In this document: piece by piece, positions 1 through 12,700 of the stretch | Numbering within the stretch: the first letter of the stretch is position 1 | How the letters are laid out: the number at the start of each line of letters is the position of its first letter | Source of the DNA: Kineosporia aurantiaca JCM 3230 | GTDB lineage: Bacteria; Actinomycetota; Actinomycetes; Actinomycetales; Kineosporiaceae | DNA length: 64,000 bases | Reading direction: 5' to 3' | NCBI GenBank assembly: GCA_000719025.1 | Contig: JODP01000011.1 | Span: 1 to 64,000, forward strand | Translations under genes and position numbers: made by a program | The notes under the pieces: generated by a model | Told to the model about the DNA's origin: nothing | Seen by the model: the letters and a program-made list of their open reading frames with translations, nothing else | Database searches by the model: none

Positions 1-558
1 CTTTTCGAGGGTAACGCCAAGGGCTTGAAGCAGATGGCGTACAAGGTCGAGTACATGAAGCACATGGCGGTGCTGACCTTGGTGTATCTGATGATCGAGT
101 TGATCAAGGCGGCGATCGAGGCGTTCTTCACGGGTGGGGCATCGGCGGCGGAGGCGGCGGCGGCGCGGGCGGCGGCGCGCACGGTGCTGGAGATGTTGAT
201 GCGTAAGGTCATGGACGCGTTGAAGATGGTCGCGTACATGCGTCGGCGCCCAGCTCTGGTCGATGCTGGAGCACCCGGGCGACTACGAGTGGGACACCAA
301 GTCCACCGTGATGGGCCCGATCATGAAGGCCGGGTTCGACAGCCTTCAGAAGGGGATGATCAAAGCCGGTCTGGACGAGCAGTCGGTCGCCAAATGGGTC
401 GGCATCACCTCGCACCTGTCGATGGAGGCCGGCGGCGAAGCACTGGGTGGTGGCGCCGGTGGCGCGGCGGTCGGTGGTGGCTGGGATATGTCGCCGTGGG
501 ACCTGACCTCGGGTCTGGCCGAGGGTGGCGCCGAGCTGGGTGGTGGGGGGATCGGTAA
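1..558 (+). CDS. 5'-truncated N-terminal segment of the giant secreted toxin-like protein (first reading frame)
   Basis: The frame is open from the first base of the window, so the gene starts to the left. About 80 residues read as a real protein: charged helices, a hydrophobic stretch (LTLVYLMIELIKAAIEAFF, about nt 73-129), then an Ala-rich helix. This resembles the helical, channel-like N-terminal region found after WXG100-like domains in CpnT-type actinobacterial exported toxins (family knowledge; membership is inferred). Protein-like sequence stops near nt 235-242; beyond it this frame runs into Arg/Gly-rich nonsense until a stop at 556-558, while frame 2 continues with sensible protein. 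I read this as the first part of the same gene as 760-21846, separated by a one-base indel. Confidence 0.5.
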   Translation, partial: LFEGNAKGLKQMAYKVEYMKHMAVLTLVYLMIELIKAAIEAFFTGGASAAEAAAARAAARTVLEMLMRKVMDALKMVAYMRRRPALVDAGAPGRLRVGHQVHRDGPDHEGRVRQPSEGDDQSRSGRAVGRQMGRHHLAPVDGGRRRSTGWWRRWRGGRWWLGYVAVGPDLGSGRGWRRAGWWGDR

Positions 559-772
559 GGGTGGCCGGGGTGTGTTCGGGATGGACGACAAGACCCTGAA
601 CGACCTGAACAACCTCAACCTGGACGACCTGAACCTGGACGGTCTGGACGACATCAAGATCCCGCCCCCGGAGTCCGGGGACGTGCGCTGGAAACCTTCG
701 CTCCCACCAGCCTGCCCGGCGGCGGGGTTTCCTTCGTACCGGTCTCCAACGGTGTCGTCGTGCGCCCCCTGA
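263..772 (+). CDS. Second N-terminal segment of the giant protein, in a shifted frame
   Basis: From about nt 245 frame 2 codes for a plausible protein: GAQLWSMLEHPGDYEWD, a helical stretch, then Gly-rich sequence and an Asn/Leu/Asp-rich run of short repeats (LNNLNLDDLNLDGLDD, about nt 606-653). Near nt 690 the protein-like sequence switches back to frame 1, where TFAPTSLPGGGVSF continues without a break into the large reading frame. Restoring one G at about 690-691 (TGG-GAA instead of TGGAA) would join the frames. No Shine-Dalgarno precedes nt 263. I take this as the middle of one interrupted gene rather than a gene of its own. The cause may be sequencing error, mutation or programmed frameshifting. 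Confidence 0.45.
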   Translation: MLEHPGDYEWDTKSTVMGPIMKAGFDSLQKGMIKAGLDEQSVAKWVGITSHLSMEAGGEALGGGAGGAAVGGGWDMSPWDLTSGLAEGGAELGGGGIGKGGRGVFGMDDKTLNDLNNLNLDDLNLDGLDDIKIPPPESGDVRWKPSLPPACPAAGFPSYRSPTVSSCAP

Positions 773-3700
773 TACCTGCAGTGGATCTCTCTCTGCCCCA
801 AACCGATTCAATGCCAGAAAATCCCGCTCCGATTCGTACCGACACCTTCTCGACCGTCTCGAGCAGCTCCGATACCGTCTTCACCGAAGCACCCACCCCG
901 GCCACCTCGACGCCGACCGAATCCCTGGCCGACACCTCCGGTCAGCCGGCTCTCACCGACCCATCCCCGGTTCCCGACCGCGTCCTGTACCTGCGCCCCG
1001 CGCTGGACGGCTCGGTCCTGACCCTGGACCAGGCCCACAGCTTGGTGCAGTCGATTCCGCAGCCCCTGCGCCCGGCCTCCTACGATGTCGACCCGTCCTT
1101 CGGCTGGACCGCCGCCGACCTCGAGACCCGTTTCCCCCTGCCTGGATCCGTCGCGCCGGCCGATCTCACGCTGATTCAGGACTACCCCGGGATCCGCCAG
1201 GTCGATCCGAACCTTAACCAGCCTGGCCCCCGGATCGGCAGCGCGGATTCGGTGATCTCGGTCGGCAACTCCTTCACCGCCAACGGCGGCAAACTGCCCG
1301 CTCTGCCGACCGCCTCGGCGACGATCCCGGCCGCCGGCGCCCTGCACGCCTCCGCCACCACCGGCAACCTGCTCACCTGGCAGCACGAGCAACTGGGATT
1401 GAAGCCCAACGTTCCCGCGCCTGTCTACCGCGGCCAAAACCTGGACTTCGTAAACCAAGCCATGTCCACCGCCCCTCCGGGGTCCCAGGGCGTCCTGGTG
1501 TTCCAGGCCACCGGCGAGCAGACCGCGCACGCCGTCAACGTGATCGCCGACGAAAAGGGCGTACGCCTTCTCGACGGAACCCGCGGCGGCCTGCCCCATA
1601 TCCCGGCCACGCTGCAGACGGTCGACTTCCTTCCCCTGAACTCCGCCATCCAGATCCCAGCCACCGCAACCCCCATCCCGGCCTCCGACCTGCCTGAGAT
1701 CGCCGTCTCCACCGACGTTCTGGGGCATGTCCGGGCTGAGGTGATGAGCCAGTTCACCTACCTCACCAACGCTTCCCCCGAGGTCAGCGCGCCCACCTTC
1801 GACGAGGTCCGGCAGAACCTGCACGAAATCCAGAAGGACGTCCGCACCGGCCAGGTGTCCGGCCTCCGCTCCACCACCGACCTGGGCCGGGAGATCCTCC
1901 ATCGGCTCGGCTACGATCAGGGCCTGAAAGGCGGCGCCCCGTCCGGAGGAACGCCCGTGCCCAGTTCGGGCGAGAGCTCCACCGGCGGACCCCGGCGGGT
2001 CCGGTTCGACGAGAACGTGACCTACATTTCGCCGGAGCCCAGCCCGGTGACACCCGAGGACCTCCAGTCGCTCCTGGATCCGGATTCGCCGACCATCCGG
2101 GAGTTCACCTCCCTTTCGGGCGCGGCGCAGGCTTTCTTCGCCGACGCCGCGCCGGTGGATCCAGCCATCCAGGTACCCTTGGGAGAGGGCACAATTGGGG
2201 ATGTTCGGAGCGGCCAGGGCGCTCCGGTTACCAACGGTCTGGGGGCGATTGGGGGCGCCGCAACCCCAGAGAGCCTTCCGGTGCCGACGGACGTGCAGCT
2301 CACCGCCGAGGGCGTCTCCACGCCAATAATCCCTGGGGAAGTTCAGGTCACCGAAGACGTCTCGGCGCCGGAGGTTCCCGAAAGCATCACGGCCACCGAT
2401 AGTTCCTCCGCGCCAGAAGTGCGAACGGACTTCCCGGTCACCGAGAGCGTTCCTGCACCGCAGGTTCCGGTCGATGCGAAGGTGGCCGCGAACGTCCCGA
2501 AGCCAGCGGTTCGCACGGATGTCTCGGTCACCAAGGACCTCCCCGCACCAGAAGTTCCGCTGGATATGCCGATGACCGAGAGCATTCCGGCGCCGCAGGC
2601 GCCGGTTGATGGAGAGGTGATCGGGAGCGTTCCTGAACCAGAGATTCCGGTGAATGTTCCGGTGGTCGAGAGCCTTTCTGTGCCGATGGTTCCGGTTGAT
2701 CTGGAGGAGATCGGGAACGTTCCTGCACCTGAGGTTCCGGTCGAGAGCTCTACCGCGCCGCAGGTTACGGTCGATGCAGAGGCGATCGTTCCTGAGCTGG
2801 AAGTCCGCACGGACATGCCTCTCATCGAGAGCGCCCCCGCGCCGGTGGTTCCGGTAGATGCGAAGGTGCCCGCCAGCGTCCCTAAGCCGGAGGTTCGCAC
2901 AGACGCTCCGCTCGCTCCGAGCCTTCCCACGCCAGAGGTTCCGGTTGATGTAGAGGCGATCGGGAACATTCCTGCACCAGAGGTTCTGGTGGATGAGCCG
3001 GTCATCGCGCCGGAGGTTCCGGCAGACGTTGAGGTCACCGAAGACGTCCTCACTCCGGAAGTCCCCGCCGACGAATCGGTTGACGAAGAAGCGCGCCCCG
3101 ATACCCCCGCCCCGGCCGCCGCACCCCGCCCCCGCCGCCCCCGCGAGGTGCTCCGCAAGCCCTACCCCCGCCTCGGCCCCAACCCCCGCGGCGATCGTCC
3201 GGTGCACATCACCGACCACAAGGCCCACCCACCGGCGATCACCTCGCTCACCCCGCTGGCCCAGAACTGGCTGGGCGATCTCACCGCCGTTGGCGACCTG
3301 ACCATGCCGGCCGCCAATCCCTTCGTCGCCCAGGGCCGGGTCGACGCGCTCTCCAGCAAGGTTCGTAAGCAGCTGCTGAAGGTGGCTGATCAGGTCATCG
3401 ACGCGCGTCTGCGCTGGCCCGGAACTGATCCGGCAACCGTTGCCGCCGTGCGTGGGAATGCCGGGCTGCGGACCCGGGTGGCCGATCTGCTGCTGGTCAC
3501 GAGTAATCAGGCGCAGATGGACAGTGAGCTGGCCGCGACCGAGTTCCTGGACGAGTTCATCGACCGGCAGATGCCTTCACGGCCGGATCGCGTGGATCCA
3601 CCGGTCATTACGCCGAGGGTCATAGTCGCGACCGACGAGACTCCGGCGGTGGAGACCCCGGCTGTGGAGACTCCCGAGGTTGCTCCGGTCGTCGCGACGC

Positions 3701-6700
3701 CGGAGCCGGAGATCCAGCTCCCGTCCACGCGGGACGGGGCCGAGCCGCATGCTCTGGGCGCACCGCGCTCGTCGCTGCCGCACTCGGAGGAGCTCGTGGC
3801 CGGGGTGGTGGCGGCGGTCGAGGCGGCCGGGCACACGATTCCGCAGGATCTTCGGGCCGGGCTGGCCAACCAGTTGCTGGACGGGTATCGGGACCTGGTC
3901 GGCGACGGGTACCTGCTGCAGTTGCCCGGGGCCGAGGTTCTGGTGCGGATGCGGCCGTCCGACCCCAAGATCGTCACCAGTCCGGCCGGGATCTATCAGC
4001 GAGCCCTGCCTCCGCCCGACGCACTGCGTGAGCAACTGCGGGTGGCGCTGGACGAGATGCGCGAGGAGGGAGTCGATCCGGCGCGCCTGGAAGAGCTGGA
4101 GAACGGTTACACCGCCGAGATCGACGCCTACGAAGAACAGGTCGGCCGGGACGGCGGTTTCCACGCGAACCAGAACACCCAGGGTTCGTTCAACATCGGC
4201 GGTAACACCCGCTCCACCTCGGGGCAGGCCGGGGCGACCCGGCTCCAGGGCACCTTCGGCATGGTGTTCGGCGGTCTGGTCCGGGCCGGTCTCAGCCTGA
4301 CCGGAACGATGAATCAGCGCAGCATCTCGACTTCGGCGTTCCGGGACGCGGAGTCCGGCCGGGTGATGGACTTCCGCGGGGACTCGACCCTGGTCGCCTA
4401 CGACCCGAACTACACCGTGCGGGTCCGGACCGATCTGCGGACCCCGTGGGACTCGATCCGCCCCGGCTGGAGCACTGATCCGGACGATGCCGGGCCCGAG
4501 GGTCACGTCGTCGAGACCGAGGACCATCTGCTCGACTGGATCCCGACCCCGTTGCTGGAGCCGGTGGCGGAACAGGTCCGGGCCGTCGTCCCGAACGACC
4601 CGGAGGCCCGCAAGGATTTCGTGGAAGCGCAGAACCGGCTTCCGGAGACCTATTTCGCGGCCGGGATGACGGGGCTGCAGGAGCTCTACCAGGAGATCAC
4701 CGACGACCTTCGTCAGGCCGGGGTGAAGCTGCGGCCCGGATCGCCGGAATCGCAGCAGTTGCAGGAGCAGCTGACCCGGCTGAACGTCAACCTGCACGCC
4801 GCGATCAACACCCGGGAGGGGTTCGAGATCCTGCTGCGGGACCGCTCCGGCGAGGTGGTGGCCAAGGTGGCGATCCACTCCGAGCGGCTCGGTCAGGCCG
4901 CCCGGGTCGGGGCGACCAGCAAGAAGATGCATCTGGAGCGGGTGCGTACGGCGATCGCCGGTTCCAGTGGGAGCGAGTCGCTGACCCACGGCCACGGTGT
5001 GGGCGTCAGTGTGGCCGCGGACGCCCTTCCGGTGCCCGGAGCGGCACTCGGCCCGGTCGGCCGGGCCAACGTCTCCTGGAGCACCACCGACGCGAACAGC
5101 GCGGGCCGGACCGGGCTCTGGGTGGTGGTTTCCCGGTTCACCGGCCGGGCCACCACCTACCGGACCGATTTGCGCCACCGGGCGACCATCTCGGTGGCCA
5201 AGGCCGCGAACCAGGGGCCGATCACGACCCGCCGGGTGACCGGCCGGGCCCTGCTGACGCTGCCCGAGCCGGACGCGTTCAAGCACGGCTTCTCGGTCGA
5301 CCGGTCGGCGTTGGCGGAGGGTTTCCAGACACCTGACAACACCGTCCCCTTCACCCCGGACGCGGTGCCTGAGGCCAAGGTCCCTCAGGAGGAACGCAGT
5401 CCGGACAACAGCCCGGTCAAGCTGCCCGCCCATGTTCTCGACGGGCACGGCTACGGGACTGGTCTGCCGGCCGTCGACGCGGCCACTCCCCAAGAGCTGT
5501 CGCGGCAGCTCAAGGGGGAACTCCGGACCAGCGGTTTCCTGCCCCCGGACCCGGCCAAACCGTTCTCGGACCGTCTCCCGGCCGTGCCGGGCCGTCCCCG
5601 GCGGCTGCGGAAGGGCTGGATGCGGCTGGCCGCCAACGACCGGATCGAGAACGACCGCACCGTGAACAAGTTCGTCTCCACCGACGGGCTGGACTCGCAC
5701 AACGACCAGATCCACCAGGACGGAATGGAGTTCACCCTGCGCGGGGTGGACCCGGCCGGCTGGACCCGGATCGCCCGCGTGACGATCAAGGCGGTGCAGG
5801 AGCTCGACCCGAACGCGGACTACTACTCCCACACCACGCCGGACGCGCACAACGTCAACCTCTCGATCGGCGGGACCAGCGCCGGTCACGGCGCCTCCGG
5901 CTCGAAGAAGATCAGCGTCGGCGCCCGGTTCCAGGCCGGGATCGACCTGCTCCAGATGATCGGCGGCGGGGTCGACCGGGAATGGACGAAGAGCGCCGGC
6001 CAGAACGGCTCGTTCATCGGCAACCGGCCCGAGCTGCTGGAATATCCCGGGCATCTGGACGTTTTCCGGCTGCCCAGCCGGTACACCGCGAGCATCGAGT
6101 ACGACCACCTGCCCCCGGCCGGCCGGGACCGGCTGCGGCGCGGCGCGGAGAACCTGATCCAGAAGTACGAGCGGCTCGCGACCAAGGCCCGCCGGTTCGC
6201 CCAGGCCCGCGCCGGGAACTCGGCCACACCGGCGATCACCACCGAGAACACCCGGGCCCAGCGGTTGTTGCAGGCCCACGAGCAGGCGGCCGTTGCGGCC
6301 CGGGCCGCCCGTGCGGCGCAGAGCACGCACCCCGACGGCACTGCCCGCAAACCCCTGACCTGGACCAGTGAACCGGTGGACGGCCTGGCCACGGTGCATC
6401 TGCTGCCGAACATCGGCCTGGACCAGTTCGATCCGGCCGATCCGGCGCTGGCCGCCTTGCCCGGCACGGAACCGGCGGTGCTGGACCCGGCGCTGATCTA
6501 CTACGCCGACACCACCGGCCTGCTGCCGATGGTCCGCCGGATGCACGAGACCTTCTCCGGGCCCGGTCGTCCGGGCGATGAGCAGGTGGCGAACCTGGCC
6601 GGGAACGTGATGGTCCGGTCCTTCGTCAAGGAGATCCTGCAGGACGAGTACCAGACCGGTCAGCTGTTCAAGCCGGGCTTCTTCACCTCGACGATCGGCG

Positions 6701-9700
6701 CGCTGGGCATCAAGGGCCGACTGGGGACGTCGCTGTACGCGGGGGCGACCAAGGACCAGTTCACGGCGGGCCCGATCAAGCTGGCCCTCAGCCAGGTCCA
6801 GCACTCGGAAGCGCTGCAGAAGGACTGGGTGGTCGGCTTCGGGATGCGTGGGGGAGGAACCCTCAACGACGGCAGCGCGGTGGGATCGGTGTCGCTCGAG
6901 ACCGACGGCACCGCCCGCTGGAGCAAGGGCGAGGGCAAGTCCATGTCGCGCACCGGCGGCAAGGAGACCCTGCCGCTGAGTTTTCACCGGGCCTATTTCT
7001 TCGTAGCACCGATGACTTTGGACGTCAGCACGGTCGAGCAGGCGGACGGGAAGCTGCGCCTGCGCAGCGTTCGGCCGGAGTCCGACACCCTGGGCCCACG
7101 CACCCTGATGTACCTGTTGCCCGAGCCAAAGGCCCTGGCCGCCTACGGACGCGGCGAGGTGCCGATCGACGTCGAGCAGGTGCGGGATGCGGTGAAGCGC
7201 TGGTCCGACGGTGAACTGGTGGGCCTGAAGGACGGAGTCATCACCTCGGTGCTGGACCGGCTGGAACGAGAGGCCACCGGCACTGAGGCCGCCGACGTCC
7301 GGGCCGAGATCGCCGGATACCGGGCCAAGACCCATCAGGGCGCGCTGCAGACCCACCTGGCCGAGATCGGGCGCACCGTGGACGACCTGGTCATCCCGGA
7401 GTACCTGGCCAAGGACGGATCGAAGGCCCTGGGGCACCACGCGATCGAGTCCCTGACGTTCCGGTCGAACACACCGGGCGAGCAGACGATCCGGCCTCTG
7501 GACATCCTGCACCGGGCCGTCGAGGAGGTGGCGCCCGGGCTGATCGGCCTGCGCCGGCAGGACTGGCCCGCCGATCGCGTGCCGGACGTCTGGTACCGCC
7601 GGATCGTCAACGACAAGCCCGTGGTGGGACGCCTGGCGAACGGGATCGACGTGCTCAGCGGCCTGGTCTCGGGCGAGCGGGAGCAGGGGATGATCGACGA
7701 CCTGCTGCACGCCGAGGGCGTCTCGTTCTACCTGGTGAACCGGATGGGGGGCGTGGCCGCGGACACGGTCGAGCTGAACCTGGGGATGAAACTCGTCGAC
7801 CGGCCGAGGATCACCGGGTACCAGGAGACGCACGGCATCGAGACGTACAACCACCAGTACGCCGGCACCAGCACGTCCACCTTCAAGGCCACCTCCGGCG
7901 GCTTCACCTTCCCCAAGCTCGGGATGGGCGGCGAGGGCAGCACCGCCAACACCTCCGGTGGCGGCCAGTTGGACCTGGGAGCCGGCCGGCGGCGCGAGAT
8001 CTCCCGGGGTGACCAGTTCACCCAGGAGCACACCGCCTACGACTGGCGCAGCCACTACGACCTCACCACCGAGGTCGAGCTGACCACCCGGGTCCGGCGC
8101 CTGGACACCTCCGGCCGCACGGTCAACAACCTGGTGGCCGGCCTGTACCGGAACGCCCGGCAACTCGGCGGCGAGATGGAGCACACGTTCGGCGGCACGC
8201 TGGTGATCCAGAAGCCCGGTTCGCTGGTCGAGGGCCTGCCGATCCACGAGCCGGCCACTCCGGAACAGCTGGCCCCGGTGCCCAAACTGCCCGGCGACTC
8301 CTACGTGACCGCCGCATTCATCGACGAGGCGCTGCCCAAGACCTGGGAACTCCTGGGCCGGATGTTCGGCGTGGACGCCAACGACCGGGCGATGCGCTCG
8401 TCCATCACCCTGCAGCAGCTGCTCTCCCGCGGTCACCTGCGCGATCATCTGCTGCAGGCGGTCGACGGACAGCGGCACGTGCTGAGCGAGAACGTGTTCG
8501 TGCCCGGCCAGGCCAACCTTCGCGCAAACCTGTTCCTACAGGGCGAACTTCACCATCTCGAGGTGGTCGAGGACATCCCCGAGGGCACCGGGACCGGCCG
8601 TTACGCCAAGCACCAGATCGGCACCGCGGTGAACAGCACGGTGGACACCTGGCGGCCGACGGTGACCGGGAACGCCGGGCAGACCGGCAGCCTGGCCACC
8701 GTTCCGCTGGCGACCGAGTCCAACCGGGACAACCCCGGTCTGGGCGGAGGTGGCGGACCCGCCACGCTGAGCGCCCCGGACCATTCGGACAAGCCCCAGC
8801 CGATCCTGGACGCCTCCGGGGTGACGGCGGCGAACCTGCTCTGGGAGCAGGGCGAGGGGGCCCGGGACTCGAACACCCACCGGGCCGAGCAGCATCCCAA
8901 GCAGCAGGGCGCGGTGCAGCTGGTGAAGCTGACGTTCAAGGGCTTCGTGGACGGTGAGGTCACCGATCACGGAATGCTGACGAAGATTCCGGTGGGCAAG
9001 TTCCGCTCGGACCCGATCCTGGGGGACGTGTACGTCGAGCTGTTCCGGTCCGAGGTGGACGACCTCAAGCGCCGGATCCGGCTGGAGACCCTGGACGGAC
9101 GGGACGACCCGCCGCCCGCTCCGAGGGCCTGGCCGACCGCCGACGAGCACACCCCGCGCTACCACCTGGACGAGTTGTTGACCCGGGCCGGCGAACAGCA
9201 CGACCACGAGCTCGACCGGGCGCACGACGTCTCCCGCTACCTGATCCAGCACGCTCGCACTCCGCACCTGGTGCTCACCTCCTCGGCCGCTCATCAAGCG
9301 CACAGCCGGTTCACCGCGCTCCAACGCTGGGCCGCCGGACGGCTCGCGGGCAGTCATCCGGAGCATGCCCAGCAGCTGCGGGAGTTCCAGGAGGAGATCG
9401 CCTGGGACCTGCGCCGGCAGATGCTCGGGACACCGGCTCCTTCCGCCGCGGACATCGACGAGGTGAACGCTGCTTCGCAGGAGCTCATCGAAGGAGTGCA
9501 GTCATTGGTGCCGGAGGCCCGGCCTCCGGCGGCCCTGACCGTTCCCGGAGGCGATCCGCTGCCCCTGGCCCGGGTGATCGCGCAGGACACGGCCCGGAGC
9601 ATCGACCTGGTCCACACGGCGGCGGACGGGACGGTTACCCGGCACCGGATCGATCACACCGGGACGGTCGTCAACCCCGCGCCGACGCCGCGTCCGGTGG

Positions 9701-12700
9701 TCCCCGAACCCGCACCGGTCCCCGAAACCACACCCATCCTCGAGACCACCCCCGATCCCGAGACCACCCCCGATCCCGAGACCACCCCCGATCCCGAGAC
9801 GACGCGGGACCCCGAGACCGCACCGAAGCTCGAGACCGTACCGGCCCCCAGACCACCCAACCGCCCCGGGTTCGACAGCGTGAACTGGGTAAGCGCAATC
9901 AGCCACGCGCTCAATCAGAACCAGGGCCAGCTGCCCGAAACCGTGGCCCCTCCGCCGGCCGTCACCGCGAGCTCGGCCCATACCGCCTCAGCAACCACCC
10001 AGAACCTGGTCACCCTGCAACGCCAGCAACTGCGGCTGGCGTCGAGCGATCCCGCCCCGATGTTCCGCGGAAGAGATCTGACCTTCGTCCGGCGGATCAT
10101 GGACGGCGCACGTCCCGGATCCCAGGGCGTCGTGGTGGTCCGGGTGGCGGGGCAGCCGGCCGCCCATGCCGTCAACGTGTTCACCACTCCGAACGGCGTG
10201 CGGTTCGTCGACGGCACGGTCCCCGGCGGCGTCCCCCAATTGCCGGAATCAGTTGAGACGGTGGACTTCCTGCCGATGTCCCGGGGGATCGAAATACCCG
10301 GCAAGGCCGTCCCGATCCTGCCCCAGCAGCTGCCGCAGATCGCCGTCAGCGGCGATGTCCTGGGCCATGTCCACACCCAGGTCGTCAGTCAGTTCAACGA
10401 TTTCGTCTCCCGGCAGACCGGAAACCGTCCGTCCACTCCGACCCTCGACCAGGTCCGCGGGCTCTTGTATGCGGTGCAGACGGATCTGCGCACCGGAACC
10501 ACGTCCGGCATCCGCAGCACCGTGGACCTGGGCCGGGAAATCCTGCTGCGCCTGGGCTATGACCAGCGAACCTTCGGCGGGGCGCGGGACGGCGAGAGTT
10601 CCACGAGCTACGAGATGGAAACCTTCGGAGAGGGCAGTTCCCTCGACGTCGCGGCCCGGAACGCGATGGCGTCCCTGCTGGATCCCGAGTCCGTCCGCGT
10701 GACCGAACGTCAGTTCGTTTCGCTGAACGCCGCCGCTCGGCAGGTTTTCGCGGCCGACGATCTCACCGACCCGGATCCCGACCCGGACCTCAGCGAGCTG
10801 GAGCTCAGTGATTCGGGCGACGAAACGTCCAGTTCCGAGAGCGAGGAGGAACCCGAGGACGAGGATCGGCCGGGTCTGCTCGGAACCTGGATGAGCCGGG
10901 TCGTCGGCACGGTGCAGAGACTGGGCCGCCGTCCCGAAGCCCCGGCCGCTCCGCCCAGAAACCGCGAGGTGCTGAGGAAGGCCTACCCGCGCCTGGGCAC
11001 CGACCCGAGGGGCGCGCGTCCTCTGCACATCACCGACCACAAGGCGCACCCGCCGGTCATCACGACCCTCACCCCGCTGGCCCAGAACTGGCTGGGCGAT
11101 CTGCACGCGGCCGGTGACCTCACCCTCCCCGCAACCACCGTCGCGGCCGCGGCGACCCGCCTCGAAGCCCTGCCCAAGGACGTCCGTAATGACGTTCTCG
11201 CCGCAGCCGACCTGGTCATCGAAACCCGGCTCCGCTGGCCGGAAACCGATCCCCGGACTGCCGGCCAGGTGCGGGGCAACCGGGATCTGCGCACTCGGGT
11301 GGCCGACCTGCTGATGGTCACCGCCGGGCGTCCTCAGGTCGACGGGGAGCTGACCGCCACCCAGTTCATCGACGAGTTCATCGAGCGCCTGCCCACCCCT
11401 GCGCATTCCTCACCCGCCGCACCGGCGCATCGGGCGGTGGCCGGCAGCAGCCGGGCCTTCGAAAAGCCCAAGGACGTCAAGGGCAAGGGGGTCGATCACG
11501 GTGGGACCAGCCAGGACCCTCCCGCGCCCACCCCGGAGGTCCAGGCTCCGCGGGAACCCAAGGACGGCGCCGAACCACACGCTCTGGGGGCTCCGCGATC
11601 GTCCCTGCCCGACCGGGCCGAACTGGTGCAGGCCGTGGTGTCCGCGCTCGAGGCGGCCGGGAAGACGGTAACCGCGGACGTTCGCGGCAACCTGGCCAAC
11701 CGCCTGCTCGACGGTTACCGCGACCTGGCCGGGGACGGGTATCTGCTGCAGTACCAGGGGGTCGAGGTTCTGGTCCGGATGCGGCCGGGTGAACCGAAGA
11801 TCGTCACCAGCCCGGACGGCGTCTACCGGGACGCCCTGCCCTCGCCCACCGAACTGCGCCGGCAGTTGCAGGACCTGCTCCAGGAACTGCGGGACGAGGG
11901 CTGGGACGCGGCCCGGGTGGAGCAGGCCCGGCAGGGCTACACCCAGGAGATCGCCGACTACGAGGCGCAACTGGCGAAGGACGAGGACAGCGGGTTCCAC
12001 GCCAACCAGAACACCCAGGGTTCGTTCAACATCGGCGGGACCACCCGGACCACCTCCGGCCAGGCCGGGTCCACCCGGGTCCAGGGCACCTTCGGCCTGG
12101 TGTTCGGTGGTCTGGTCCGGGCCGGTCTGAGCCTGACCGGGACGATGAACCAGCGCAGCATCTCCACCGGGGCGTTCAAGGACGCCGAGTCCGGCCGGGT
12201 GCTGGACTACCGGGCCGATTCCACCTTGGTCGCCTACGAGCCGAACTACACCGTGCGGACCCGGACCGACCTGACCCGGCCGTGGAACCGGGTCACCCCG
12301 AGCTGGAGCACCGACCCGGACACCCCGGCCCGCAACGACGAGGTCGCGGAGAGCCGCGAGCACCTCCTGGACTGGATCCCGACCGCCCTGCTGGAGCCGG
12401 TCGCCGAACAGGTGGTGCCGGTGGCCCCGGCCGACGCGGAGGCCGCGGCCGGCTTCAAGGTGGCGCAGAGCCGCCTCCCGGACGTCTACTTCGCCGCCGG
12501 AATGACCGGCCTGCAGAACCTTTACCAGGAGATCACCGACGAGCTACGGGCGGCCGGGCTGAAACTGAGGCCCGGCGACCCGGAGTCGCTGCAGCTCCAG
12601 GAACAGCTCACCCGGCTGAACGTGAACCTGCACACCTCGATCAACACCGAGGACGGGTTCGAGATCCTGCTGCGCAACGAGCGGGCCGAGGTGGTGGCCC

